Notes under the pieces: model-generated
Seen by the model: only the letters and a program-made list of their open reading frames with translations
Database searches by the model: none
Told to the model about the DNA's origin: nothing
Position numbers and translations under genes: made by a program
Source: Anaerolinea sp.
GTDB lineage: Bacteria; Chloroflexota; Anaerolineae; Anaerolineales; Anaerolineaceae
Direction: 5' to 3'
DNA length: 64,000 nt
Assembly: GCA_029975965.1 (NCBI GenBank)
Contig: JARKOV010000149.1
Location: 1-64,000, forward strand
Part shown: positions 24,779 to 33,971 of the stretch, piece by piece
How the letters are laid out: each line of letters starts with the position of its first letter
Position numbering within the stretch: the stretch's first letter is position 1

Positions 24779-26053
24779 ATGTCCAAGTTGAAAATTCCCC
24801 TGGTCGGGAGGATCGCGATTGCTTTTATCGGTGTGGTCCTGCTGGCGATTTTGCTGTACCAGGTGCCATTTATTCATCAACGGATGGCCTGGCGGGTGAT
24901 GGTGGTTCAAGCCTACGTGCGCGGTGTGATCGATCCGGTTGAGGAACTGCCGACGCCGCGCGTGGTGCAGGCGGCGGTCAACCCCACCGCCACGCCAACG
25001 CTTGACCAGCCCACCTTGACCCCTTCGACACCCGAAGCCAGCCCAACGCCTGCTCCGCCCACCCTGACGCCGACCATCACCCCCACTCCCACCCCGCTGC
25101 CTTCCAAGGTGGATCTGCCCGCCCCGGCCTATGAGAAACAAGATATCAACAACTGCGGCCCGGCTACGCTGAGCATGTACCTGCGTTTCTACGGTTGGGA
25201 CGGCACCCAGGCCGACATCGTCGAGATGGTTAAACCGGTCAGGGAAGACCGCAATGTGAACGTGGAGGAGCTGGATCATTTCACCCGCAACCGGGTGGGC
25301 TGGCTGCGCACGGAATACCGCGTGGGAGGCAGCACCGAACTGCTGCGTCGCTTCATCGCTGCCGGTATTCCGGTGATGATCGAAGAAACCTTCATCATGG
25401 CTGAGAGCTACTGGCCGAACGATGATCGCTGGGCGGGTCACTACCTGCTGGTCACCGGTTATGATGACGACCTGGGTGTGTTCACCGGTCAAGATTCTTT
25501 CGTCGGGCCGAATATCCGCGTCTCGTATGGCGATTTGGACCACAACTGGCAGGCGTTCAACCGCGTGTTCATTTTGGTCTTCCGTCCCGACCAGGAAGAG
25601 ACGGTCAAGTCCATCCTGGGCGAGGAGTGGGACCGCGACGTCAATCGCCAGCGTGCGCTGGAGCGCTCGCGGCTCGAGACGGAGACCGATCCACTCAATA
25701 AGTTTGCCTGGTTTAACCTGGGCACCAACCTGATCTACTTCGACCGCGATAACGAGGCGGCGGCCGCCTACGACCAGGCGCGGAAGATCGGCCTGCCGCA
25801 GCGTATGCTGCGCTACCAGTTTGGGCCGTTCCTGGCATACTTCCACTCGCTGCGCACCGACGAGCTCCTGACGCTGACCGAGTATGCGTTGAAGATCACC
25901 CCGAATTCGGAAGAGGCCATGTTGTGGCGCGGCTGGGGGTTGTACCGCCAGGGCAAGAAGAACGAGGCGATCGCGCTCTTCTGGCAGGCGCTGGCAGCCA
26001 ACTCGACCTACATCGACGCCCAGTACGCTCTCGATTACGTGAATAATAATTGA
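24779..26053 (+). CDS. Membrane-anchored C39-like cysteine peptidase with TPR region
   Basis: 424 residues. A signal anchor (~10-28) is followed by a Thr/Pro linker (~68-110). The peptidase C39-like domain has Cys126 in NNCGPATLSMYL and His221 in AGHYLLVTGYDDD. The C-terminal ~130 residues form TPR-like helices (FAWFNLGTNLIYFDRDNEAA; AMLWRGWGLYRQGKKNEAIA). Likely exposed outside the membrane; it may cut peptides, though family members can also act on other amide bonds. No bacteriocin or ABC exporter gene adjoins it. Confidence 0.82.
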   Translation: MSKLKIPLVGRIAIAFIGVVLLAILLYQVPFIHQRMAWRVMVVQAYVRGVIDPVEELPTPRVVQAAVNPTATPTLDQPTLTPSTPEASPTPAPPTLTPTITPTPTPLPSKVDLPAPAYEKQDINNCGPATLSMYLRFYGWDGTQADIVEMVKPVREDRNVNVEELDHFTRNRVGWLRTEYRVGGSTELLRRFIAAGIPVMIEETFIMAESYWPNDDRWAGHYLLVTGYDDDLGVFTGQDSFVGPNIRVSYGDLDHNWQAFNRVFILVFRPDQEETVKSILGEEWDRDVNRQRALERSRLETETDPLNKFAWFNLGTNLIYFDRDNEAAAAYDQARKIGLPQRMLRYQFGPFLAYFHSLRTDELLTLTEYALKITPNSEEAMLWRGWGLYRQGKKNEAIALFWQALAANSTYIDAQYALDYVNNN

Positions 26054-26139
26054 AGATCGAATTCATCGGCGTATCTGGCATTGATGGGATATTGCGCCAC
26101 ATCACTATTCGTCGAAATCCTCAATGGTGAGTTGTCGGA

Positions 26140-26145
26140 TATAAT
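26140..26145 (+). promoter_or_regulatory. -10 box of a likely leaderless promoter (HAD gene)
   Basis: Perfect TATAAT with 6 bases to the ATG at 26152. No ribosome binding site. Confidence 0.6.
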
Positions 26146-26151
26146 TTCAGC

Positions 26152-26832
26152 ATGGCATTGGATCGCGAACGCATCCGCGGTATTTGTTTTGATGTTGACG
26201 GGACGTTGAGTGACACCGACGACCTGTGGACAAACCGTCTGGCGCGGATGCTCATGCCGTTGCGTTTTTTCTTTCCGCGCAGGGACCCGAGCAGGTTTGC
26301 GCGTTGGGCGATTCTGGCTGCCGAGTCGCCGGGTAACCTGGTCTACTGGATGCTCGATTGGGCCCGATTGGATGACGAGGTGGGGCGAATCTTCAACTTC
26401 ATGGCGCGCAGGCGGATGCATGCCCAACCCAAGCATTACCTGCTCATCCCCGGCGTAAGAGAGATGTTAATGGCGCTCCATGCTCGTTATCCCATGGCGG
26501 TGGTGAGCGCGCGTGATCAAGCGGGAACCGCTGCCTTCTTGCGCCATTTCGCCCTGGATCGTCTATTCCGCAGCGTGGCGACCTCGCAAACTTGCGAATA
26601 TACCAAGCCTTTTCCTCACCCGGTGCGCTGGGCAGCCGAGCAAATGGCCCTTTCACCCGACCAGGTTCTCATGGTGGGCGATACCACGGTCGACATTCGC
26701 GCCGGGAAAGCCGCCGGCGCGCAGACGGTGGGTGTGCTGTGCGGGTTTGGTGGGGAAAGTGAATTGCGCCGGGCGGGCGCGGACCTGATCTTATCCAGCA
26801 CTGCCGATCTGGTTGATGTGTTGTTAGGGTGA
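26152..26832 (+). CDS. HAD-superfamily hydrolase
   Basis: 226 residues. HAD motif I is CFDVDGTLSD (nucleophile Asp14, Asp16), motif II MAVVSARDQAGT and motifs III/IV KPFPHPVRWAAEQ with MVGDTTVDIRAG. The helical cap lies at ~30-100 and is basic and hydrophobic. Probably a small-molecule phosphatase of the phosphoglycolate-phosphatase type; the substrate cannot be read from the sequence. Confidence 0.85.
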   Translation: MALDRERIRGICFDVDGTLSDTDDLWTNRLARMLMPLRFFFPRRDPSRFARWAILAAESPGNLVYWMLDWARLDDEVGRIFNFMARRRMHAQPKHYLLIPGVREMLMALHARYPMAVVSARDQAGTAAFLRHFALDRLFRSVATSQTCEYTKPFPHPVRWAAEQMALSPDQVLMVGDTTVDIRAGKAAGAQTVGVLCGFGGESELRRAGADLILSSTADLVDVLLG

Positions 26833-26879
26833 GCCGCCCTGTTCTTGGCTGCGGGTGGCGCCGGCACGTAATCCACCCG

Positions 26880-26885
26880 TATAAT
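26880..26885 (+). promoter_or_regulatory. -10 box of a likely leaderless promoter (thrC)
   Basis: Perfect TATAAT with 6 bases to the ATG at 26892. No ribosome binding site. Confidence 0.6.
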
Positions 26886-26891
26886 TAATTC

Positions 26892-28085
26892 ATGGTATCA
26901 GGACAATTGATCACCTACCTTTCGCACCTGGAATGCCCGGAGTGCGGTGCCCGCTTCGATCCCGCTCAGGTGCAAACCTATTGCCAGGCGTGTCTTTCGC
27001 CACTGCTGACCCGCTATGACCTGCTCCGGGCAAAGCCGGTTCTGGAGCGTGGCGCAGGGAGCTCCTTTCCTCATATGTGGCGCTGGTCGAGCCTGCTGCC
27101 AGTGCGGGATGCGGCTTGCATCACCACGCTGGGCGAGGGGAATACGCCGTTGCTGCAACTTGCGCGGTTGGGGCGTGAGCTTGGCCTGCGCGCCCTGTAC
27201 CTTAAGGATGAAGGCCTGAACCCGACCGGGAGCTTCAAGGCGCGAGGGTTGGCGGTCGCCATCTCGAAAGCGCGCGAGCTTGGCATCCGCAAGGTGATCC
27301 TCCCTTCGGCGGGCAATGCCGGCAGCGCGATGGCAGCCTATGCAGCGCGAGCCGGGTTACGGGCGTGTGTCTATCTTCCAGAAGACACCCCCCACGCGAT
27401 CATCACCGAATGCCGGGTAACCGGTGCGGAGGTTCACTTGGTGGCAGGGCTGATCAGCGACGCCGGACGACTGGCAGCGCAGCGGGCAGGCGAGGAGGGC
27501 TGGTTCGACCTGTCCACCTTCAAGGAACCCTACCGGTTGGAAGGCAAAAAGGTGATGGGTTACGAGATCGCCGAGGGGTTCGACTGGCGATTGCCGGATG
27601 TGATCGTCTACCCGACGGGCGGGGGAACGGGGTTGGTGGGGATCTGGAAGGCCTTCGCCGAATTGCGCGAGCTGGGCTGGCTGGAAGGCAGCACCCTGCC
27701 GCGCATGGTGGCGGTGCAGGCAGATGGCTGCGCTCCGGTGGTGCGCGCCTTCGCGCAGGGGTCTAAAACTTGCACCTTTTGGGAAAAAGCGCATACCCAC
27801 GCTGCCGGCTTGCGCGTGCCGAAACCGTTTGCCGACCGGATGATCTTGCGCACCCTGCGAGATAGCGGAGGGACGGCCCTTTCAGTCAGCGAGGATTCGA
27901 TCCGCTACTGGCAGTCTCGGTTGGCGAGCGCAGAGGGGGTGTTTGCTGCGCCGGAAGGAGCCGCCACGTTGAGCGGGCTGGGTCTGCTGATGGAGCGTGG
28001 CTGGGTAGGTGAGGATGAGCGGGTGCTGCTGCTCAACACGGGCAGTGGCATCCAGTACATCCAACCGGCTCGCGAGTCAATTTGA
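26892..28085 (+). CDS. thrC: Threonine synthase
   Basis: PLP enzyme converting O-phosphohomoserine to threonine. 397 residues. An N-terminal zinc ribbon (Cys15, Cys18, Cys31, Cys34) is common in this class. The PLP lysine is Lys116 in NPTGSFKARGL, with LPSAGNAGSAMAAYAARAGL and the glycine-rich loop YPTGGGTGLVG later. Some related proteins are diaminopropionate or cystathionine enzymes, but the pattern fits ThrC best. No other threonine genes are adjacent. Confidence 0.85.
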   Translation: MVSGQLITYLSHLECPECGARFDPAQVQTYCQACLSPLLTRYDLLRAKPVLERGAGSSFPHMWRWSSLLPVRDAACITTLGEGNTPLLQLARLGRELGLRALYLKDEGLNPTGSFKARGLAVAISKARELGIRKVILPSAGNAGSAMAAYAARAGLRACVYLPEDTPHAIITECRVTGAEVHLVAGLISDAGRLAAQRAGEEGWFDLSTFKEPYRLEGKKVMGYEIAEGFDWRLPDVIVYPTGGGTGLVGIWKAFAELRELGWLEGSTLPRMVAVQADGCAPVVRAFAQGSKTCTFWEKAHTHAAGLRVPKPFADRMILRTLRDSGGTALSVSEDSIRYWQSRLASAEGVFAAPEGAATLSGLGLLMERGWVGEDERVLLLNTGSGIQYIQPARESI

Positions 28086-28142
28086 CATTCCAGGGAGGCA
28101 AAGATAAAATGAATCTGGGCTCGATCGATTGGAGGAGAAGGC

Positions 28143-29288
28143 GTGTCAAAGTGGGTGGGTAAGTACGTCATCGGGTTGACGGGCAATATCGGAACGGGTA
28201 AAAGCGTGGTGCGCCGCATGCTCGGGCATTTGGGGGCCTATGGCATCGACGCCGACGCGCTTTCTCACCGCACGATCGCTAAAGGCGCTCCCGGGTACCA
28301 GGCAGTGATCGACCAATTTGGGCGCTGGATCCTCACCCCGGAGGGCGATATTGACCGTGGCAAGCTGGCGCGGGTGGTGTTTTCGGACAAGGAAGCCCTG
28401 GCGCAACTGGAAGGGATCATCCACCCGCTGGTGCAGCAAGGCGTGGACTGGCTGATCAAGCGCTCGACCCAGGCGGTGATCGTGGTCGAGGCGATCAAGC
28501 TGCTCGAATCGAGCCTGGCGAAGGGTTGCGACAGCATTTGGGTCACCTACACGCCACCTGAAATCCAATTGGCTCGCTTGATGTCCAACCGCAAGATGAG
28601 CGAATCGGAGGCGCGCCAGCGGATCACCGCCCAACCGCCGCAAGAGCAGAAGCTGGCGGTTGCGAACGTGGTCATTCGCAACGATTCCTCGTTCGAAGAG
28701 ACCTGGCGGCAGGTGAATGTAGCCTGGAAGCGCCTGGTGCCCAAAACGGTCGAACCGGTCACAGAGCCGGTTCCACAGCCAAAAAAGCACCTCCCGCAAG
28801 GCGAAATGAGCGTGCAGCGTGGAAAACCGCGCGATTCGGACCTGATCGCCTCATTGATCAACCGGGCTGCCAGCCTACCACGTGTCACGTCTCGCGATGA
28901 AGTGATGGCTGCGTTTGGCGAAAAAGCCTTCTTAATGTTGAAGGTGGGAAACGAGCTGAGCGGGCTGTTGGGTTGGCAAGTCGAAAACCTGGTCGCTCGC
29001 ACGGTGGATATCCTGCTCGCCCCGGGCATTCCACCCGAAGAAGCCCTGCCTTCGCTGGTTGAAGAGATGGAACGCGCTTCGCGTAACCTGCAATGTGAAG
29101 CCTCGCTGGTTTTCGCGCCAAAGGAACTTGCCAACGAAGCGTTTTGGAAGAAACTGGGCTATGAAAAACGCTCGGTGCACAGTCTGGGCGTGACCGCCTG
29201 GCAGGAAGCTGCCAGCGAATCGATGCGCCCGGGAAGCACCTTGTTTTTCAAGCAATTGCGCGTTGACCGTGTTTTACGCCCAATCTAG
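28143..29288 (+). CDS. coaE: Dephospho-CoA kinase fused to a C-terminal acetyltransferase-like domain
   Basis: Catalyses the last step of coenzyme A synthesis. Residues 1-~200 are a complete CoaE: P-loop GLTGNIGTGKS (Lys20), YGIDADALSH and the CoA-binding and lid regions (KMSESEARQRITAQPPQEQK). A Pro-rich linker (~205-220) leads to about 160 extra residues (SVQRGKPRDSDLIASLINRA, then FLMLKVGNELSGLLGW and AFWKKLGYEKRS) resembling a degenerate GNAT fold. CoaE alone is ~200 residues. Start GTG 28143 has GGAGGAG upstream. Confidence 0.85.
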   Translation: MSKWVGKYVIGLTGNIGTGKSVVRRMLGHLGAYGIDADALSHRTIAKGAPGYQAVIDQFGRWILTPEGDIDRGKLARVVFSDKEALAQLEGIIHPLVQQGVDWLIKRSTQAVIVVEAIKLLESSLAKGCDSIWVTYTPPEIQLARLMSNRKMSESEARQRITAQPPQEQKLAVANVVIRNDSSFEETWRQVNVAWKRLVPKTVEPVTEPVPQPKKHLPQGEMSVQRGKPRDSDLIASLINRAASLPRVTSRDEVMAAFGEKAFLMLKVGNELSGLLGWQVENLVARTVDILLAPGIPPEEALPSLVEEMERASRNLQCEASLVFAPKELANEAFWKKLGYEKRSVHSLGVTAWQEAASESMRPGSTLFFKQLRVDRVLRPI

Positions 29289-29383
29289 GCATGGCACAGA
29301 ATTGGCTTCCGAGAAGGTCAATCTCGGTTGCGAGTGAAGCAGAGAAAGCCTGTTATTGATCGGTAGATGGTTCCGGATGGTGG

Positions 29384-30271
29384 ATGGCTGATCTCCTGAA
29401 TGAAATTGCCTTCCTGTTCCAGCGCCTGACCTGGTTCAGCGCACTGGACCTGGCATTGGTCACGCTGATCATCTTCGGCCTGCTGGTGTTGCTTCGCGAA
29501 TCGCAGGCTGTAGTTTTGCTTCGTGGGGTGATCTTGCTGGTGATTTTCCTCAGCCTGTTGACCAGCCTGGTCGATCTACCGGCCTTCTCCTGGCTGATCC
29601 AGACCACGCTGCCGGCGTTGTTGCTGGCGATCCCGGTGATCTTTGCGCCAGAAATCCGGCGCGGCCTGGAGCGTCTCGGTCGCGCAGGATCGGCGCAGAT
29701 CCTGGGGCGCCAGGCGAGCGATGTGAACATGGATGAAACGATTCCCGCGATCGTAACGGCAGCAGCCCGGCTGTCGTCACGCGAACACGGCGCGTTGATC
29801 ATCCTGCAGCGCTCGGACAACCTGGAAGATTACATCCGCACCGGCGTGCAGATGAATGCGCGGGTTACGCCGGAGCTGCTCTTGCAGATCTTTTACCCCA
29901 ACACGCCCCTGCACGACGGGGCAGTGATCGTGGTGGGAAACGTGATTGCGGCGGCAGCCTGCGTTATGCCCTTGTCGGCGAGCGGCATCTTGAACCGCAC
30001 CCCCGACCGGCAAATGGGGCTGCGCCACCGCGCCGCCCTGGGAATCTCTGAAGCTTCGGACGCGATCGCCGTGGTCGTTTCGGAGGAAACCGGCATGATC
30101 TCGATCGCCCACAACGGGCGCATGATCCGGCGGTTAGACAGCGAGCGCCTTGAGAATATTCTGCTCACTTTCTACCAGACGGCGGCGCGCGGCTCCGGCA
30201 TCATCGGTTGGCTGACCGGCCTGTTCCGGCGGGGCAGCGCTCGTGACCAGGAAGGCAAGGAGGGCGATTGA
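29384..30271 (+). CDS. cdaA: Diadenylate cyclase CdaA
   Basis: Membrane enzyme that joins two ATP into cyclic-di-AMP, a second messenger controlling potassium, osmotic and envelope balance. 295 residues: three N-terminal helices (~20-85), then the DAC domain with DGA at 178-180 (LHDGAVIVVGN) and RHR at 214-216 (GLRHRAALG), the two catalytic motifs. It is followed at once by its usual partner cdaR, whose start overlaps the stop codon. Confidence 0.95.
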   Translation: MADLLNEIAFLFQRLTWFSALDLALVTLIIFGLLVLLRESQAVVLLRGVILLVIFLSLLTSLVDLPAFSWLIQTTLPALLLAIPVIFAPEIRRGLERLGRAGSAQILGRQASDVNMDETIPAIVTAAARLSSREHGALIILQRSDNLEDYIRTGVQMNARVTPELLLQIFYPNTPLHDGAVIVVGNVIAAAACVMPLSASGILNRTPDRQMGLRHRAALGISEASDAIAVVVSEETGMISIAHNGRMIRRLDSERLENILLTFYQTAARGSGIIGWLTGLFRRGSARDQEGKEGD

Positions 30272-31512
30272 ACACCCTTCGCAACCTGGTGCGTTTTATT
30301 CCTACCCTGCTGCTCTCTTTCACCCTGGCGGTGGCGGTGTGGATTTCTGCGGTGACCTCGACCGACCCAACGGAAGAGCGCACCTACACTCGACCGGTGA
30401 CCATCGAAGTGGTGGGTCTGGACCCGGCGATGATCCTCACTTCGAGTGAATCGCGGCAGGTCACATTGCGCTTAAGTGCGCCAAGGTCTATATGGGAACA
30501 GCTCAATTCGTCGCCTGCGCCGATCCGCGCACTGGCTGACCTGTCTGGTTACTCGGCAGGGACCCACAATGTGCCGGTGCAGGTGCAGTTAGACATCACC
30601 CCGGTGCGGGTCGTTTCTTACTCGCCGAGGACGATCACCCTCACCCTGGAAGAACTGGCTACGGTCAGCCTGCCGGTTGAGATCGCACGCAAGGGAGATC
30701 CCGCGGTGGGATACGAGGCCGGCGTCCCGGAGCTGGACATGGAATCTGCCACCGTCAGCGGACCGAAATCCCTCGTCGACCGGGTGACTCAGTTACGGGT
30801 GGTGCTCGACTTGACCCGCGCCAACGACACAATTACACGCTCGCTGCCGGTTCAGGCGTTGGATGCTAACGAGCTGTCCATCAGCGGCTTGACCATCGTC
30901 CCCAACGAGGTGACTGTCACGCAGCCGGTCACGCAACTCGGCGGTTACCGCAATGTGGTGGTAAAGGTGGTGACGATTGGGCAGATCAGCAGTGGGTATC
31001 GCCTGACAACCATCTCGGTCTTTCCACCGGCGGTGACGGTGTTCGCATCGAATCCGAGCCTGGTGGAAAACCTGCCGGGGTATGTTGAGACCAGCCCGGT
31101 GAATTTGAGCGGTGCGCGCGATGATGTGGACGTGCGCGTCGACCTCAACCTGCCCGAGGGCATCTCGGTGGTGGGCGACCAGATGGTCAATGTGGTGGTA
31201 GGTGTCTCGGCGATCGAAGGCAGCCTGACGTTGAACGACGTGCCTGTGGTGGTGATCAACCTGGAACCGGGTTTATCAGCCTCGCTCTCACCCGAAACGG
31301 TGAACATTATCCTCTCTGGCCCGTTGCCCTTATTGGATGCGCTCACCATGGCGGACGTGCGGGTCGTGATTGACCTGGGCGGGGTCGCGATCGGCACCTA
31401 CCAGCTTGTTCCGCGGGTGGAGCTGTTGGTGGAGGAATTGCGTTACGAATCGGTGTTGCCCGGTTCCATCGAAGTCACCGTTCAACGCGGAACGGCGACT
31501 CCCACGCGGTGA
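30268..31512 (+). CDS. cdaR: YbbR-domain protein CdaR, regulator of CdaA
   Basis: 414 residues with one N-terminal membrane helix (TLLLSFTLAVAVWISAV) and four YbbR-like beta domains outside the membrane, seen as repeated units such as LSGYSAGTHNVPVQVQLDIT, LPVEIARKGDPAVGYEAG and YRNVVVKVVTIGQISSGYRL. CdaR binds CdaA and tunes its activity. The start is TTG 30268, overlapping the cdaA stop, with AAGGAGG upstream. Confidence 0.92.
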   Translation: MNTLRNLVRFIPTLLLSFTLAVAVWISAVTSTDPTEERTYTRPVTIEVVGLDPAMILTSSESRQVTLRLSAPRSIWEQLNSSPAPIRALADLSGYSAGTHNVPVQVQLDITPVRVVSYSPRTITLTLEELATVSLPVEIARKGDPAVGYEAGVPELDMESATVSGPKSLVDRVTQLRVVLDLTRANDTITRSLPVQALDANELSISGLTIVPNEVTVTQPVTQLGGYRNVVVKVVTIGQISSGYRLTTISVFPPAVTVFASNPSLVENLPGYVETSPVNLSGARDDVDVRVDLNLPEGISVVGDQMVNVVVGVSAIEGSLTLNDVPVVVINLEPGLSASLSPETVNIILSGPLPLLDALTMADVRVVIDLGGVAIGTYQLVPRVELLVEELRYESVLPGSIEVTVQRGTATPTR

Positions 31513-31538
31513 AGGAATAGGGGTGTGTTCCAAATTCC

Positions 31539-31567
31539 TTGTAACGTGGGGTCTGCCCACCTATTAC
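31539..31567 (+). promoter_or_regulatory. Possible promoter of der
   Basis: TTGTAA (31539-31544) and TATTAC (31562-31567), spaced 17, four of six matches each. It would give a leader of about 35 bases with AGGAAAAGGA before the ATG at 31608. Confidence 0.35.
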
Positions 31568-31607
31568 AAAAAACAGACGACATCACAGTCAGGAAAAGGA
31601 TCTGATC

Positions 31608-32975
31608 ATGTTAAAACCGATCGTCGCGTTGGTTGGGCGACCGAATGTTGGCAAGAGCACTCTCTTTAATCGCCTGGCGGGCGAGCCGTTGGCCATCGTC
31701 GATGATACGCCGGGCACCACGCGGGACCGCCTGTTCTCGACCTCGGAATGGAACGGGATTGATTTCGACATCGTTGATACCGGTGGGATCGACCCAACCT
31801 CTGGGCGCTCGGGCAAAGAGCCTCTTTCGATCGGCTCGGCGGATTTCATCGATTCCATTCGTGCCCAGGCCGAGCTGGCCATCCAGGAAGCCGATGCGGT
31901 GTTGTTCCTGGTGGATGCGATCAGCGGGGTCACGCCGGCGGATCGCGAGGTGGCCCAAATTTTGCGCAAGTCGCAAACTCAAAAGGACGGCAAACCCTGG
32001 CCGCCGGTGTTCCTGGTCGTAAATAAAGCCGACAGCCAGAGCCTGCGCGAGAATGCCGCCGAGTTCTACGAGCTGGGCATGGGAGACCCTTACCCGATCT
32101 CTTCTTTGCACGGCACGGGCACCGGCGACCTGCTCGACGACCTGGTGGCTCGCTTCCCGCCGCAAGAAGAGGAAGTGGAAGATGAATCGATCAAGATTGC
32201 CATCGTGGGCAAGCCCAACGTGGGCAAATCGAGCCTGCTCAACCGGCTGGTGGGTGAGGAGCGCATGATCGTCAGCCCGATACCGGGCACCACCCGTGAC
32301 GCGATCGACACCCGCCTCACTTTTGAGGGTCTAGAGATCACCTTGATCGACACGGCGGGTATTCGCCGGCGGGGGAAGGTCGAGCGGGGGGTAGAAAAGT
32401 ACAGCGTGATCCGCTCGATGCGCGCCATCGAGCGCAGCGATGTGGCGCTGCTGCTCATCGATGCGACTACCGGGATCACCGCGCAGGACGCGCACATCGC
32501 CGGATACATCCTCGAAGCCTGGAAGAGCGCCGTGGTGCTGGTCAACAAGTGGGATGCGGTCGAAAAAGACAACCAGACGATGCAGGAGTTCACCCAGCGC
32601 ATTCGCCAGGATTTGAACTTCATGGATTACGTGCCCATCCAGTTTATTTCGGCCAAGACAGGACAGCGCGTCGACCAGGTGCTTCCACTGGCATTGCGCG
32701 TGCAAGAAGAGCGGCTGGCGCGGTTGAGCACCGGGCAGGTCAACCGGTTAATTCAAGAAGCCCAGGCTCGTCACGCGCCTTCCTCGCACGCGGGTCGCCA
32801 GCTTCATATTTATTACGGCACGCAGGTGCGCAGCGATCCGCCGACGTTCTTGTTGTTCTGCAACGATCCCAAACTGGGTCATTTCGGTTACCTGCGCTAC
32901 CTCGAAAACGAGTTCCGCAAGGAATACCCCTTTACCGGCACCCCAATCCGACTGGTCTTGAAGCCGAGGCGTTAA
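31608..32975 (+). CDS. der: Ribosome biogenesis GTPase Der (EngA)
   Basis: Essential GTPase for 50S ribosome assembly. 455 residues with two tandem G domains: GRPNVGKST with DTGG and NKAD, then GKPNVGKSS with DTAG and NKWD, followed by the C-terminal KH-like domain (HIYYGTQVRSDPPTFLLFCN; RYLENEFRKEYPFTGTPIRL). All nucleotide-binding motifs are intact. It ends at a strong hairpin shared with the convergent epimerase gene. Confidence 0.97.
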   Translation: MLKPIVALVGRPNVGKSTLFNRLAGEPLAIVDDTPGTTRDRLFSTSEWNGIDFDIVDTGGIDPTSGRSGKEPLSIGSADFIDSIRAQAELAIQEADAVLFLVDAISGVTPADREVAQILRKSQTQKDGKPWPPVFLVVNKADSQSLRENAAEFYELGMGDPYPISSLHGTGTGDLLDDLVARFPPQEEEVEDESIKIAIVGKPNVGKSSLLNRLVGEERMIVSPIPGTTRDAIDTRLTFEGLEITLIDTAGIRRRGKVERGVEKYSVIRSMRAIERSDVALLLIDATTGITAQDAHIAGYILEAWKSAVVLVNKWDAVEKDNQTMQEFTQRIRQDLNFMDYVPIQFISAKTGQRVDQVLPLALRVQEERLARLSTGQVNRLIQEAQARHAPSSHAGRQLHIYYGTQVRSDPPTFLLFCNDPKLGHFGYLRYLENEFRKEYPFTGTPIRLVLKPRR

Positions 32976-32977
32976 TA

Positions 32978-33018
32978 GATCAACGAACACGGGCGCAACG
33001 CGCCCGTGTTCGTTGATC
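32978..33018. terminator. Long perfect hairpin between der and the epimerase gene
   Basis: Two 19-base arms (32978-32996 and 33000-33018) with a 3-base loop, centred between convergent genes. There is no T-run beyond the stem on either strand. Probably a bidirectional terminator. Confidence 0.65.
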
Positions 33019-33023
33019 GGCGA

Positions 33024-33953
33024 TCACTTGATCCGCACGCGGGAATCTTTTTCGAACGTCAGGCGCAAGCCTTGTTCCAGGGTGGTGGTGGGTCTGTACG
33101 CGAGCAGTTTCCCGGCTAGGTCCAGGCTGGCGCACATCCGCCGCACCCCGCCCTCGTTGCGCGGGTTAAACACAACTTCTGGCGAGCCGCCGGTGATTTC
33201 AACCACCAGCCGGACCAGCTCTCGGATGGGAGTCTCTACGCCGCTGCCCACGTTGATGATCTTCTGGTTCACGCCGGAAGCGCTGGACGCGGCGATCATC
33301 GCCTGTACCGCATCTTCGACATACACGTAGTCACGCGTCTGGGAGCCGTCGCCGTGGACGACCAGCGTGCCGTTGTTGACCGCCTGGCGCAGGAAGTAAG
33401 GGATCACCGGGGCATGCACCGGCGGGAGATGCTGACCCGGACCATAAGCGTTAAAAACGCGCAAGATGACTGTCTCAATGTTCCATAGCATGCCGATCGT
33501 GCGCACATAGTACTCAGCCGATAATTTCGAGACCGCGTAAGGCGATTGCGGAAAAGGTCGGGTTTCTTCTACCAGAGGTTGGCTGGTTTGCTCGCCATAC
33601 ACTGCGCCCGAGGAAATGAACACAACCCGCCTCACTCCAACGTCGCGCATGGCTTCCATCAAAGTGACTGTGCCCCCGACGTTGACGGTGTTATACTCGC
33701 GCGGGTACAGCACCGATTCCGGCACCGATACGCGCGCTGCCAGGTGGTAAACGCAGTCCACATCCTGGAGAAGCGTCCAAAGCTTGGGACGGTCGTTGAC
33801 ATCCCCGCGGGTTAGAAAAACTTCGGGAACGAGTGCTTCTGGGTTGCCGGTGGATAAATCGTCCAGCCCGCGCACCGAGTGGCCTTCGCGCGCCAGCCGG
33901 TTGGCCAGGGTCGAGCCGAGAAATCCTGCAGCACCTGTAATCAGAAATCGCAT
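33024..33953 (-). CDS. NAD-dependent sugar-nucleotide epimerase/dehydratase (GalE-like)
   Basis: 309-residue extended SDR enzyme. The NAD loop is ITGAAGFLGSTLANRL, with catalytic Ser/Tyr/Lys in VFISSGAVYGE and SPYAVSKLSAEYY, and the substrate part includes RVFNAYGPGQHLPP. It probably epimerises or dehydrates a UDP- or dTDP-hexose for envelope glycans; 4-epimerase is the closest guess. It lies 18 bases after tpiA in the same operon. Confidence 0.85.
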   Translation of the reverse strand: MRFLITGAAGFLGSTLANRLAREGHSVRGLDDLSTGNPEALVPEVFLTRGDVNDRPKLWTLLQDVDCVYHLAARVSVPESVLYPREYNTVNVGGTVTLMEAMRDVGVRRVVFISSGAVYGEQTSQPLVEETRPFPQSPYAVSKLSAEYYVRTIGMLWNIETVILRVFNAYGPGQHLPPVHAPVIPYFLRQAVNNGTLVVHGDGSQTRDYVYVEDAVQAMIAASSASGVNQKIINVGSGVETPIRELVRLVVEITGGSPEVVFNPRNEGGVRRMCASLDLAGKLLAYRPTTTLEQGLRLTFEKDSRVRIK

Positions 33954-33971
33954 CGCGGAGCCGATCGGTGG

